DNA of 64,000 nt from Salinispora tropica CNB-440 (GTDB lineage: Bacteria; Actinomycetota; Actinomycetes; Mycobacteriales; Micromonosporaceae). This document shows positions 8,588-16,650 of this stretch, piece after piece; positions within the stretch are counted from its first letter, which is position 1, and each line of letters begins with the position of its first letter. Below the pieces are notes generated by a model. The model was not told the DNA's origin. It saw only the letters and a list, made by a program, of their open reading frames with translations, and did no database searches. Where the stretch lies: assembly GCF_000016425.1 (NCBI RefSeq), contig NC_009380.1:3352144-3416143 (forward strand), in the 5' to 3' direction. A program made the position numbers and the translations under genes.

Positions 8588-9997
8588 GTGCGGCTGCTCA
8601 ACTGGTTGTCCGAGTCCGCCGACGAGCGGCCGGACGCGGTCCAGATCAACGGCCGGGGCGTGCCCTGGGTGGAGCTGCGGCGGCTCGCCGCGGCCGTCGC
8701 CGACGACCTACACGGCCTGGACCGGGTGGCCGTCGAGGCCGGCACGGATCTGGCGACGGTGGTCGGTGTCGCCGGGGCACTGCTGGCGGGTACGGCGGTC
8801 GTGCCAGTGCCGCCGGATGCCGGGCCGAGGGAACGGGACCACCTCCTGCGCGACTCGGCCGCCGAGGCGGTACTCGTGCCGGCGCACGGAAAATGTCGGG
8901 GCGACTACGCCGGCCGACCCCGCATCCCGGTCGACCTCACCCACCGGTCGGACAGCACCCGCCCGGAGCCCGATCCCGCCGGCACCGCGCTGATCCTCTA
9001 CACCAGCGGCACCACGGGAGCCCCGAAGGGGGCGGTGCTTTCCCGCCGGGCTGTCGCCGCCTGCCTGGACGGGCTTGCCGACGCCTGGGGCTGGACTCCG
9101 GACGACCTTCTGGTGCACGGGCTTCCCCTGTTTCACGTGCACGGCCTGGTCCTCGGCGTGCTCGGCCCACTGCGGCTGGGCAGCCGACTGCACCACGTGG
9201 GCCGGCCCACCCCGGAGCGGTACGCGGGCGCGGCCGGCTCGCTGTACTTCGGGGTGCCGACCATCTGGTCCCGGATCACCGCCGTGCCGGAGGCCGCCCG
9301 GGCACTGCGCTCGGCCCGGCTGCTGGTTTCGGGCAGCGCCGCCCTACCCGCGGCCGTCGGCACCGATCTCGCCGCGCTGACCGGCCGCCGAGTCGTGCAA
9401 CGGTACGGCATGACCGAGACGCTGATCACGGTCAGCGCCCATGCCGACGGCCCGCACCGGCCGGACACGGTCGGGCTACCGCTGCCCGGGGTCCGGACCC
9501 GCCTGGTCGACGACGGCGACGTTCCGCTTCCCGCCGACGGGGAGACGATGGGTGAGTTGCAGGTGTGCGGCCCCACCCTCTTCGACGGGTACCTGCACCG
9601 CCCGGAGGCCGATGCGGCCAGTCGCACCTCCGACGGGTGGTTCCGCACCGGCGACGTCGCCACAATCGGCCCGGACGGCTGGCACCGGATCGTCGGCCGG
9701 GCCGCCACCGACCTGATCAAGAGCGGCGGATATCGGATCGGCGCCGGCGAGGTGGAGGATGCGCTGTTGGCCCACCCCGGGGTCCGGGAGGCCGCTGTGG
9801 TCGGCATCCCCGACTCCGATCTCGGCCAGCAGGTGACGGCGTACGTGGTGAGCGATGATGTGGCGGAGTCGGAGTTGATCGACTTCGTGGCGCGGCAGTT
9901 GTCGGCGCACAAGCGCCCGCGGCAGGTACGGCGGGTCGATGCCCTACCCCGCAACGCCCTGGGCAAAGTGCAGAAGTCTCAGCTGACGACGGAGTGA
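8588..9997 (+). CDS. MatB-like malonyl/acyl-CoA synthetase
   Basis: A 469-residue ANL-superfamily adenylate-forming ligase. It carries the P-loop-like YTSGTTGAPKGAVLSRRA, the LPLFHVHGLVLGVLGPLRLG segment typical of MatB malonyl-CoA ligases, LLVSGSAALP, RYGMTETL, the DGWFRTGDVA hinge region and LIKSGGYRIGAGEVEDALL. The C-terminal catalytic lysine is in NALGKVQKSQL. Similarity to Streptomyces MatB suggests it makes malonyl- or methylmalonyl-CoA, but the carboxylate specificity is not certain. The reading frame is open 400 bp upstream; the GTG at 8588 gives a normal ANL N-terminus. It is divergent from the Cys-rich regulator and stands alone. Confidence 0.85.
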   Translation: MRLLNWLSESADERPDAVQINGRGVPWVELRRLAAAVADDLHGLDRVAVEAGTDLATVVGVAGALLAGTAVVPVPPDAGPRERDHLLRDSAAEAVLVPAHGKCRGDYAGRPRIPVDLTHRSDSTRPEPDPAGTALILYTSGTTGAPKGAVLSRRAVAACLDGLADAWGWTPDDLLVHGLPLFHVHGLVLGVLGPLRLGSRLHHVGRPTPERYAGAAGSLYFGVPTIWSRITAVPEAARALRSARLLVSGSAALPAAVGTDLAALTGRRVVQRYGMTETLITVSAHADGPHRPDTVGLPLPGVRTRLVDDGDVPLPADGETMGELQVCGPTLFDGYLHRPEADAASRTSDGWFRTGDVATIGPDGWHRIVGRAATDLIKSGGYRIGAGEVEDALLAHPGVREAAVVGIPDSDLGQQVTAYVVSDDVAESELIDFVARQLSAHKRPRQVRRVDALPRNALGKVQKSQLTTE

Positions 9998-10111
9998 CCT
10001 GGCACCGGCCGGGCACCGGAATTCGATCTGGCTGGGGTGTGGAAACCGCCTCCGACACCGCTCAGATCCGGACACACAATGACGATCTTTAATTTAAACA
10101 AGGTAATAAAA

Positions 10112-10160
10112 TTGACATACATGTCAACAGTAAGTTAACTTAACTGTGAGAGCGCTCTCG
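10112..10160 (+). promoter_or_regulatory. Promoter and LacI/CebR-like box of the split protease gene
   Basis: An AT-rich stretch contains TTGACA (10112-10117), a 17-base spacer and TTAACT (10135-10140). The -35 lies in the palindrome TTGACATACATGTCAA (10112-10127). Just downstream, TGAGAGCGCTCTCG (10147-10160) is a perfect 12-bp palindrome resembling the CebR-type box TGGGAGCGCTCCCA found before the cellulase genes in this window. The start codon is at 10193, after a GGAGG site. Confidence 0.6.
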
Positions 10161-10192
10161 TGATCCCACCGCCACCCCTGGAGGTCACGCGA

Positions 10193-10231
10193 ATGAGCCG
10201 CAAGCTGAGCGCGCTGATGGGCTTCGCCCTC
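10193..10231 (+). pseudogene. 5' fragment of secreted serine protease (signal peptide start)
   Basis: An ATG preceded by CTGGAGGTCACGCGA starts 13 codons reading MSRKLSALMGFAL, the charged and hydrophobic beginning of a signal peptide. It stops abruptly at an inserted segment. Joining 10231 to 11345 restores an in-frame signal peptide (continuing VVTATPATANP) and the whole protease. The CTC triplet is present at both junctions (10229-10231 and 11342-11344), as expected for a target duplication. Confidence 0.75.
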
Positions 10232-11341
10232 AGAGGACGTCTGATTCACGTATTTTGTGTGTGTTGGGGTTGTAGGGGTTCTCGCCAGGTTGGGGTGGTT
10301 TCGGTGGTGAGGCGTTTGGCGAGGTTGTCGATCATGGCGATGGTGATCATGCTGGCGGAGTTGTCGGGTCGTGCTTCGTAGTCGCGGACGAGTCGGCGGT
10401 GGTGCATGAGCCAGCCGATGGTGCGTTCGACGACCCATCGCCGTTTGACCACGCTGAAGCCTTTGGCCTGGGGGTCTTTGGTGACGGTCTCGACGTCGAC
10501 GCCGAGTGCGGCGCCGTGTTCGACGACGCGGTTTTTGAAGCCGGCGTCGACCCAGGTTTTGGTGAGGGTGGGGTGGGTGGTGGTGGCCTGGTTGAGCAGG
10601 TTGATGCCGATGGTGTTGTCGCTGGCGCTTGCGGCGGTGACGGTGACGGCGAGGAGGAGGCCGAGGGTGTCGGTGAGGATGCCGCGTTTGCGGCCGACGA
10701 CTTTCTTTCCGGCGTCGGTGCCCTGTGTGGATAGTGGGACGTTGGTGGAGGTCTTCACGCTCTGGCTGTCCATGATGGATGCGGTGGGTTCGGTGGTGCG
10801 GCCGTGGTGGTCGCGGACGAGGCCGGTGAGCTGGTAGTTGAGTTCGGTGAAGATGCCTTCTTTGCTCCAGGCGGCGAAGTAGCCGTAGACGGTGCGGTAG
10901 GGCGGGAAGTCGTGGGGTAGGTAGCGCCAGGCGATGCCGGTGCGGTTGATGTAGAGGATGGCGTTGAAGATGTCGCGCAGGTCGTGGGTGGGGGTACGTC
11001 CGCTGACGCCGGCGTCGGTGCGGGCTTGCCGCCAGGCGGTTAGGCGGGGTGCGATCAGGGCCCAGCGGGCGTCGGACAGGTCGGACGGGTAGGGGCGCCG
11101 TTCGGTCATGAAGCAGGCGTACGGTGTCGGGGCCTCGACCTGGCGGACGTCATGTCCGTCAGTGCGGGATGAAAGTGAACCAGACACGATCCCGGGGCGA
11201 TATGCGTTGAAACCGGGTAGGCCTATGTCCACCGATATGTTTTCTTTCTAGGTCGGGTCGGGCATTTCGCGCTACCGAGGTCGAGGCGCGAATCGGCCAT
11301 TACCGGCCCGAAGATGAAGCAAACGTCCAGTCAGCACCTGT
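10232..11341 (-). mobile_element. IS5-family insertion inside the protease gene
   Basis: The 1110 bp between the two copies of CTC interrupt the protease signal peptide and carry one IS5-type transposase gene. The left end begins AGAGGACGTCTGATTCACGT. Two candidate right termini exist. One is at 11341 (inward reading ACAGGTGCTGACTGGACG), which fits the flanking triplet. The other is near 11184 (inward reading GTCTGGTTCACTT), which matches the left GTCTGATTCAC better. If the latter is the true IS end, the remaining about 150 bp is a second, older insertion or rearrangement. Confidence 0.75.
10246..11109 (-). CDS. IS5-family DDE transposase
   Basis: A 287-residue transposase with the N-terminal DUF4096-like helix-turn-helix region (YPSDLSDARWALIAP, then GIAWRYLPHDFPPYRTVYGYF) and a DDE catalytic core. 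The three acidic residues are visible in SIMDSQSVKT, TWVDAGFKN and VVERTIGWLMHHRRLVRDYE. The reading frame looks full length and undamaged, so the element may still be active. The ATG at 11107-11109 is chosen over longer upstream starts because the product then begins with the usual MTERRPYPSDLSD. It is transcribed against the interrupted protease gene. Confidence 0.93.
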   Translation of the reverse strand: MTERRPYPSDLSDARWALIAPRLTAWRQARTDAGVSGRTPTHDLRDIFNAILYINRTGIAWRYLPHDFPPYRTVYGYFAAWSKEGIFTELNYQLTGLVRDHHGRTTEPTASIMDSQSVKTSTNVPLSTQGTDAGKKVVGRKRGILTDTLGLLLAVTVTAASASDNTIGINLLNQATTTHPTLTKTWVDAGFKNRVVEHGAALGVDVETVTKDPQAKGFSVVKRRWVVERTIGWLMHHRRLVRDYEARPDNSASMITIAMIDNLAKRLTTETTPTWREPLQPQHTQNT

Positions 11342-11344
11342 CTC

Positions 11345-12859
11345 GTTGTCACAGCCACCCCCGCCACCGCCAACCCGACCGTCGTCCCACCCGTGGGCGC
11401 GTCCGCCGCCTCGGAGACACCCGCCACGCCGGCCGCCGCTGAACCGGCGGTGGTCCCGGCCGACCAACTCGACGCACTGCGCCGGGACCTCGGCCTTTCC
11501 GCCGAGGAGTTGGCCACGCGACTCGCGGTTGAGGCCACCGCGTCTTCGATCGAGCCGCGGATGCGGGCCGCGCTGGCCGAGGCGTACGCCGGAACCTGGG
11601 TCACCGCCGACGGGCGCACCACGGTGGTCGGGCTGACCGACCCCGCGCGCGCCGACCAGGTTCGCGCTGCCGGGGTGGAGCCCCGAATCGTTGCCCGCAG
11701 CCTCGCCGAGCTGCGACAGCTCACCACCAAGCTTGACCGGCGGGCGACGGTTGCCGGCACTGCGGTGCATGCCTGGCATATCGCTCTGCCCAGCAACACG
11801 GTGTCGATCCAGGCCAGCAACGCCGCGGCGGCCACCACCTTCGCCCGCGCGGCAGGGCTGCCCGACGACGCGGTGTCGGTGGTGGTCGGCGCTGACGCCT
11901 ACCGCCCGGTCTACGACATCCGCGGCGGCGACCAGTTTGTCATCAACAGCCGCCTCATCTGCTCAGTTGGCTTCGCGGTCGCTGGCGGGTTCGTCACCGC
12001 CGGACACTGCGGCAACGTCGGCGAGCCCACCACCGGCTCCGGTGCCGCGCAGGGGGTCATCCGGGGTTCCTCGTTCCCCGACGACGACCTCGCCTGGGTG
12101 GAGACCAACGCCAGCTGGATCCCCCGGCCGTGGGTGTCCACCTACGACGGCAATGTGGTCACGGTGACGGGCTCGCAGGAAGCGGCGGTCGGTGCCGCGG
12201 TTTGCCGGTCCGGCCGAACCACCGGCTGGAAGTGCGGCACCATCACCGCCAAGAACGTGACCGTCAACTACTCTGCCGGCCCCGTCTACGGGATGGTCCG
12301 CAGCACCGCCTGCGCCCAACCCGGCGACTCCGGCGGGTCCTTTGTCGCCGGCTCCCAGGCACAGGGCGTCACCTCGGGTGGCTCGGGCAACTGCTCCACC
12401 GGTGGCAGCACCGTCTACCAACCGGTCAACGAGATCCTGTCTCGCTACGGGCTGTCGTTGACCACATCTGGCGGCGGATCAACCAGCAGAATCATCGGGT
12501 ACGCCAGCAAGTGCGTCGATGTGCCGGGCGCCAACGGGGTCGACGGCCAGTACCTGCACCTGTGGCACTGCAACGGTACCAACGCCCAGGACTGGACATT
12601 CCCGGGCGACGGAACGATCCGGGCATTCGGTCTCTGCATGGACGTGGCCTGGGGGTCCGTTGACAACGGCGCAGTGGTGCAACTCGCGCACTGTAGCGGC
12701 AACCCCGCCCAGCAGTGGGTGCTCACCAGCGCGGACGAACTCGTCAACCCACAGGCGAACAAGTGCCTTGATGTCCAGGATGGGAACAGCGCCGACGGCG
12801 CTCGACTGCAAACCTACCAGTGCCATGGTGGCGCCAATCAGAAGTGGCGTCTTGGGTGA
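11345..12859 (+). pseudogene. Alpha-lytic/streptogrisin-type protease with ricin lectin domain, 3' part
   Basis: The remainder of the split gene: signal-peptide end (ATPATANP), an alpha-lytic-protease-like pro-region (DQLDALRRDLGLSAEELATR onward), an S1 protease domain, and a C-terminal beta-trefoil. The catalytic triad is intact: His in FVTAGHCGN, Asp in DDDLAWVE, Ser in CAQPGDSGGSF. The trefoil shows Q-x-W-like repeats (AQDWTF, AQQWVL, NQKWRL), indicating a CBM13/ricin-B carbohydrate-binding domain. The restored protein would be about 517 residues. As it stands the frame could start at the GTG at 11393 but has no signal peptide, so secretion is lost. A CebR-like box upstream ties the original gene to the cellulase regulon. 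Confidence 0.88.
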
Positions 12860-12909
12860 GGAAATCCGCACTCCACCTCGCTGCCGTTGCGGCGGTTGAG
12901 TGGTAGGAG

Positions 12910-12953
12910 CGCGAGACTGCGGTGAACGTGTAGGCGTCCACCGCAGTCTCGCG
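12910..12953. terminator. Bidirectional hairpin terminator
   Basis: A perfect 15-bp inverted repeat (CGCGAGACTGCGGTG and complement) with a 14-base loop lies between the convergent protease remnant and the hydrolase gene. Confidence 0.8.
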
Positions 12954-12981
12954 TACGGAATCTACCGACGCGACGACCCCG

Positions 12982-13911
12982 TCACCTGACCGAGATCCGC
13001 CCCAGACGATCGATGTCATCCCTCAGCGCGGCACGCACCGTCGCCCACGTGTCGTCACCGGGATAGAGCGCGCTTCGCAGGTAGGCCACGGTGATTCGCT
13101 GGATGAGGGCGACTCGTTCGGGACTCTCGTCGGTCGTTTCCGTGACGGTGTAGCCGGCGACTCCACCCAGGGAGTGCTCCGCCCCGTACAGGGTGAGCAG
13201 GCTCTTGGGGCCAGGGCTCAGGTGGTACGGATCGGTGAACCAGTCCGGTCCGCGCACGGAGAGCGGCGACTGGTCCTTGTCGCCCGCGACCACGAGAGCC
13301 GGCGTTGTCATCTCCGTGAAGCTCGGGCTCATGAAGGGAAAGTGTTCGGCCGCGAAAGGACTCAGGTCGGCCCCGCCGGTGCCGGTGGTGGAGAGCAGCA
13401 CGCCGGCGGTGATCCGGGAGTCCGCCAGGTCCTCGCCGGGGACACCATCAGCTCCGAGGACCCGTGCGCCCAGCAGCATGCTCACCGTCTGCCCGCCCCA
13501 GGAGTGTCCGACCGCGGCGACCCGGCCACGGTCAAGTCGTCCTTCGAGACCGGGAACGGCGGCCTCGATGACGTCGAGGTGGTCGAGAGTGCGTTTCAGG
13601 TCGGCGACACGGAAGCGCCAAATCTCCGGGTGCCGGGGATCATCGGGCGTGATGTTCAGTGTGCGGGAGTCGAGGTGGGTGGGCTGGGCCACCACGAAGC
13701 CGTGGGCTGCCCAGTAGTCGACCAGCGGGGCGTATGCCTGCATCGACTTGCCGAAGCCGTGCGAGAAGATGAGGATTGGTAGTTCGCGTCCAGTCACGGG
13801 GGCCGAGACCCGCATCCTCAGGTCCTCGCCACGGTCCGCGGCCGGCAGGGTCACCGGACTGACCGAGACGATCGGGGAGGGTGTTCCTGCCGCTACGTCG
13901 CCGTTGAACAT
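12982..13911 (-). CDS. Alpha/beta hydrolase (chlorophyllase/PET-hydrolase-like)
   Basis: A 309-residue alpha/beta hydrolase. The nucleophile elbow is GHSWGG, the oxyanion region is ILIFSHGFGKSMQAY, the acid follows ALVVAGDKDQSP, and the histidine is probably in YGAEHSLGG. No signal peptide is seen, so it is likely cytoplasmic. It is a close paralogue of the protein at 45950-46924: both share VDYWAAHGFVV-like and TTDESPERVA segments. The ATG at 13909-13911 follows AAGGAG; longer upstream starts run into the operator region. It is divergently transcribed from the TetR gene at 14065, with two operators in between, so TetR control is likely. Substrate is unknown. Confidence 0.88.
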   Translation of the reverse strand: MFNGDVAAGTPSPIVSVSPVTLPAADRGEDLRMRVSAPVTGRELPILIFSHGFGKSMQAYAPLVDYWAAHGFVVAQPTHLDSRTLNITPDDPRHPEIWRFRVADLKRTLDHLDVIEAAVPGLEGRLDRGRVAAVGHSWGGQTVSMLLGARVLGADGVPGEDLADSRITAGVLLSTTGTGGADLSPFAAEHFPFMSPSFTEMTTPALVVAGDKDQSPLSVRGPDWFTDPYHLSPGPKSLLTLYGAEHSLGGVAGYTVTETTDESPERVALIQRITVAYLRSALYPGDDTWATVRAALRDDIDRLGRISVR

Positions 13912-13986
13912 GGATGAAGCTCCTTGACTGTGCTGGGTGATGCGTAAACGTGGACATGAGCCGGCCGGTCTGACGCTCAAAGCAAA

Positions 13987-14034
13987 CGGAACAACGCTCC
14001 GCTTGCTCCCTACAATACGGAACATGGTTCCGTA
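13987..14034. promoter_or_regulatory. Paired TetR operators between hydrolase and tetR
   Basis: Two inverted repeats of the form CGGAAC-N3-GTTCCG lie in the divergent intergenic region. CGGAAC-AAC-GCTCCG is at 13987-14001, with one mismatch. CGGAAC-ATG-GTTCCG is at 14018-14032, extending to perfect 8-bp arms TACGGAAC/GTTCCGTA at 14016-14034. On the minus strand the second repeat is followed directly by TATTGT, a probable -10 box for the hydrolase. The same repeat is duplicated before the paralogue at 45950. Confidence 0.8.
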
Positions 14035-14064
14035 TACCACTACCTGTGATGGAGGTAACACACC

Positions 14065-14652
14065 GTGGGCGCACCCGACGGCGGGCCACAGACGTCCGCG
14101 CGAAAGCGGGCCGATGCCCGACGCAACGAGCAGAGCCTGCTCGACGCGGCCGCCGCCGCCTTTCTCGACGCCGGCGTGGACGTGCCGGTACGCGACATCG
14201 CCACCCGGGCCGGGGTGGGTGTCGGCACGATCTACCGTCATTTCCCGACGCGCGCCGACCTCGTCGTCGCCGTCTACCGACACCAGGTCGAAGCCTGTGC
14301 CGAGGCTGGTCCGACCCTGCTGGAGGCGAGCGACACCCCGTACGCCGCCCTGGCTCAATGGATCGACCTCTTCGTCGACTTCCTGGTCACCAAGCACGGC
14401 CTCGCCGAAGCGCTCCAGTCCGACGACACCGCCTTCGAGGCGTTGCACGCCTACTTCCTCGACCGCCTCGTCCCGGTGTGCGCTCGGCTGCTCGACGCCG
14501 CGGCCACCGCGGGTGAGGTACGCCCCGACGTGGCGGCCTACGAACTCATGCGCGGTGTGGGCAACCTCTGCATCGGCGCGGGCCGCGACCCCCGCTACGA
14601 GGCACGCCGCCTGGTCGAGCTCCTCATCGCCGGGCTACGCCCGAACCCCTGA
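14065..14652 (+). CDS. TetR-family repressor
   Basis: A 195-residue TetR/AcrR regulator. The N-terminal helix-turn-helix reads RDIATRAGVGVGTIYRHFPTR (residues about 45-65), preceded by ARRNEQSLLDAAAAAFLDAG. The C-terminal ligand domain includes DDTAFEALHAYFLDRLVPVC and resembles the SbtR/TetR_C_49 type. The GTG start follows GGAGGTAACACACC. It probably binds the CGGAAC-N3-GTTCCG repeats in the intergenic region, repressing itself and the divergent hydrolase, and by operator identity also the paralogous hydrolase at 45950. The ligand is unknown. Confidence 0.9.
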   Translation: MGAPDGGPQTSARKRADARRNEQSLLDAAAAAFLDAGVDVPVRDIATRAGVGVGTIYRHFPTRADLVVAVYRHQVEACAEAGPTLLEASDTPYAALAQWIDLFVDFLVTKHGLAEALQSDDTAFEALHAYFLDRLVPVCARLLDAAATAGEVRPDVAAYELMRGVGNLCIGAGRDPRYEARRLVELLIAGLRPNP

Positions 14653-14693
14653 CCTGATCACTCCCACCCACGTCACTCCCACCACGAACGGGA

Positions 14694-14989
14694 TCAGTCG
14701 CCGTCAGGGGCGGCGAACTCCCGTAGCCGCCCGTCGTCGATCCGCAACCACCGCCGGACCCGAGCTCGGTGAGGCGGCGTTCGTCATGGCTGACCACGAC
14801 GAACGCCCCCCGGTACGCCTGTAGCGCGGTCTCCAACTGCTGAACGCCGACCAGATCGAGGATGTTGGTGGCCTCGTCGAGCAGCAGTACGTCGGGACGA
14901 TGCAGTAGTTGGGCGGCCAACCCGAGGGCGACGATCTGGCCGCCGCCGAGTGTGCCCAACCGGTGGTCGAGAACGGAGGCCGATCCGGC
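14694..14989 (-). pseudogene. Remnant of ABC-F ATPase C-terminus
   Basis: A decayed piece of an ABC-F (antibiotic-resistance/ribosome-protection type) ATPase. Recognisable pieces are an altered signature (LGTLGGGQIVALGLAAQLL), Walker B (HRPDVLLLDEATNILDL), and YRGAFVVVSHDERRLTELG. After that point a frameshift moves the remaining C-terminus (RWLRIDDGRLREFAAPDGD and stop) into another frame. No N-terminal domain or Walker A is present upstream; the next bases are the end of terC. It therefore cannot make a functional protein. Confidence 0.75.
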
Positions 14990-15958
14990 TCAGGCGTCTG
15001 CCGACGCACCGACCTCGGGCCGGTTCTCGGCGGCAGCGCTGGTGTTCCCGCGAGTGCTGTGCAGGCTCCACCCGATGGAGACCGTGATGGTCGCCACGAT
15101 CACTCCGAGGGTTGCGGGGATGGGCAGCTTGCCGACGGGGGTCTCGGAGAGGATGAGCTTGACGCCGGCGAAGGCGAGCAGCACGGCCAGGCCGTAGTGC
15201 AGGTGCACAAACCGGCGCAGCAACCCGGCGAGGCAGAAGTACAGACTACGCAGGCCGAGGAGAGCGAACGCGTTCGCCGTCCAGACGATGAATGTGCTGG
15301 TGGTGATGGCTAGAATCGTCGCGACCGAGTCGAGTGCGAAGATCAGGTCGGTTGCCTCGACCGCGATCAACACCACGAACAGCAGGGTGGCCACCCGCGT
15401 GCCGTTGATCCGGGTAAAGAACCGGTCGCCGTGATAGGCCGAGTCGGTGGGAATGATCCGGCGGACGATCCGGACGACAAGGTTGCGGTCCGGCGGCGTC
15501 TCTCCCCCGCGGCGGAAGGCCATCTTGTAGCCGGTGAAGATCAAAAACGCACCGAACAGGTACGCGGTCCAGAAGAAGCTTTCCAGCAGTTCGGCACCGA
15601 CGATGATGAACACCATCCGAAACACCAGGGCACCGATCACGCCCCAGAACAGCACCTTGTGCTGAAACGCGGCCGGGACGGCGAAGTAGCCGAAAATCAG
15701 CGCAAAGATGAACACGTTGTCGATCGACAGTGCCTTCTCGATCAGATAGCCGGCGAAGTAGGTACCGGCCACCTCGCCGCCCTGCCACACCCAGAGGATG
15801 CCGCCGAACGCCACGCCGGCAGCGATCCAGATGCTGGACCAGACCGCGGCTTCCCGAAACCCGATGACATGGTTGTCGCGATGGAAGAACAGATCAATCG
15901 ACAGCATCACGGCGACGGCCACAATGAGGATGGCCCAGACCCACCAGGACACAGACAT
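14990..15958 (-). CDS. TerC family integral membrane protein (Mn2+ export-like)
   Basis: A 322-residue membrane protein of the TerC/Alx family, with about eight to nine helices. Family motifs are IDLFFHRDNHVIGFREA, EKALSIDNVFIFALIFGYFA and EATDLIFALDSVATIL; the acidic residues in the last two are thought to line the metal path. Family members are associated with manganese efflux and tellurite resistance. The ATG at 15958 gives a first helix immediately after MSVSWW; a longer frame to 16036 would cover the leader RNA. A probable yybP-ykoY element upstream agrees with Mn2+-responsive expression. Confidence 0.9.
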   Translation of the reverse strand: MSVSWWVWAILIVAVAVMLSIDLFFHRDNHVIGFREAAVWSSIWIAAGVAFGGILWVWQGGEVAGTYFAGYLIEKALSIDNVFIFALIFGYFAVPAAFQHKVLFWGVIGALVFRMVFIIVGAELLESFFWTAYLFGAFLIFTGYKMAFRRGGETPPDRNLVVRIVRRIIPTDSAYHGDRFFTRINGTRVATLLFVVLIAVEATDLIFALDSVATILAITTSTFIVWTANAFALLGLRSLYFCLAGLLRRFVHLHYGLAVLLAFAGVKLILSETPVGKLPIPATLGVIVATITVSIGWSLHSTRGNTSAAAENRPEVGASADA

Positions 15959-16014
15959 GGACGGAGTGACCCTTTCGACCAGCCGAGCCCACCGCAGCGG
16001 GCCGGCGCTGTCCG

Positions 16015-16125
16015 GTCGAAGGTCTTCCCGGGCCACCGGCTACCGGCGACCGCGCCGCCGAGACCCGGATAGGCCGGATCCGTACTGACGACGGCGCGTC
16101 GTGCGTCGGGTACTCCCCCTCGAAC
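16015..16125 (-). promoter_or_regulatory. Probable yybP-ykoY manganese riboswitch
   Basis: On the minus strand the terC leader contains GAGGGGGAGTACCC (around 16120-16107) followed by CGTCGTCAGTACGG. After a GC-rich variable arm it ends GGGAAGACCTTCGACC (around 16031-16016). These match the conserved L1 (GGGGAGUAG), the CGUCA-type segment, and the L3 (GCAAGACC-like) plus closing strand of the yybP-ykoY motif known upstream of terC/alx/mntP. The match was made by eye; L3 reads GGAAGACC in place of GCAAGACC. Confidence 0.6.
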
Positions 16126-16254
16126 TACGCTCCAGTATTCACGAAGCAAAGTTCGCCTGTCAACTCCGCAGAGCGTGTGGTCACGATGCTGCATTCGTGT
16201 CTTGGTGTGCCTATATTGGCGGGCAACACACCGGACAACGGCAGGATGGTGATC

Positions 16255-16575
16255 ATGACTCCAACGGCCCAACCCAGGACGGCGGACGGGGCGAGGGGGT
16301 GGACCTTCCTGACCAACCACGCTCACGTGCTCCTGGCCATCGCCCGAGAACCGACAACGCGACTGCGCGATGTCGCCACCGCTGTCGGCATCACCGAACG
16401 CGCCGCGCAGGCCATCGTCGCCGACCTGGAAGCCGCCGGCTACCTGCAACGAGAGCGGGTTGGCCGGCGCAACGCGTACACCGTCAACCCGTCCGGCCGA
16501 TTCCGGCACCCGGCCGAAGCCGACCACCGCATCGGCGAACTGATCGACCTGTTCGCCGGCACACCGAACCCCTGA
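16255..16575 (+). CDS. Small winged-helix transcriptional regulator
   Basis: A 106-residue winged-helix protein: FLTNHAHVLLAIAREPTTRL, then RDVATAVGITERAAQAIVADLE (recognition helix region) and GYLQRERVGRRNAYTVNP (wing). It resembles ArsR/MarR-like small regulators found in actinomycetes. The ATG at 16255 is favoured by AGGA 8 bases before it. Its own target is not evident. It is followed after 75 bp by the P-loop protein gene in the same direction. Confidence 0.8.
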   Translation: MTPTAQPRTADGARGWTFLTNHAHVLLAIAREPTTRLRDVATAVGITERAAQAIVADLEAAGYLQRERVGRRNAYTVNPSGRFRHPAEADHRIGELIDLFAGTPNP

Positions 16576-16650
16576 CCCGCGCTCCCCAGAGCGCCCCGCC
16601 ATGTTCCACCCCTCGCCACAGCCCGGCCAGCACCCAAGGAGCACGTACGA

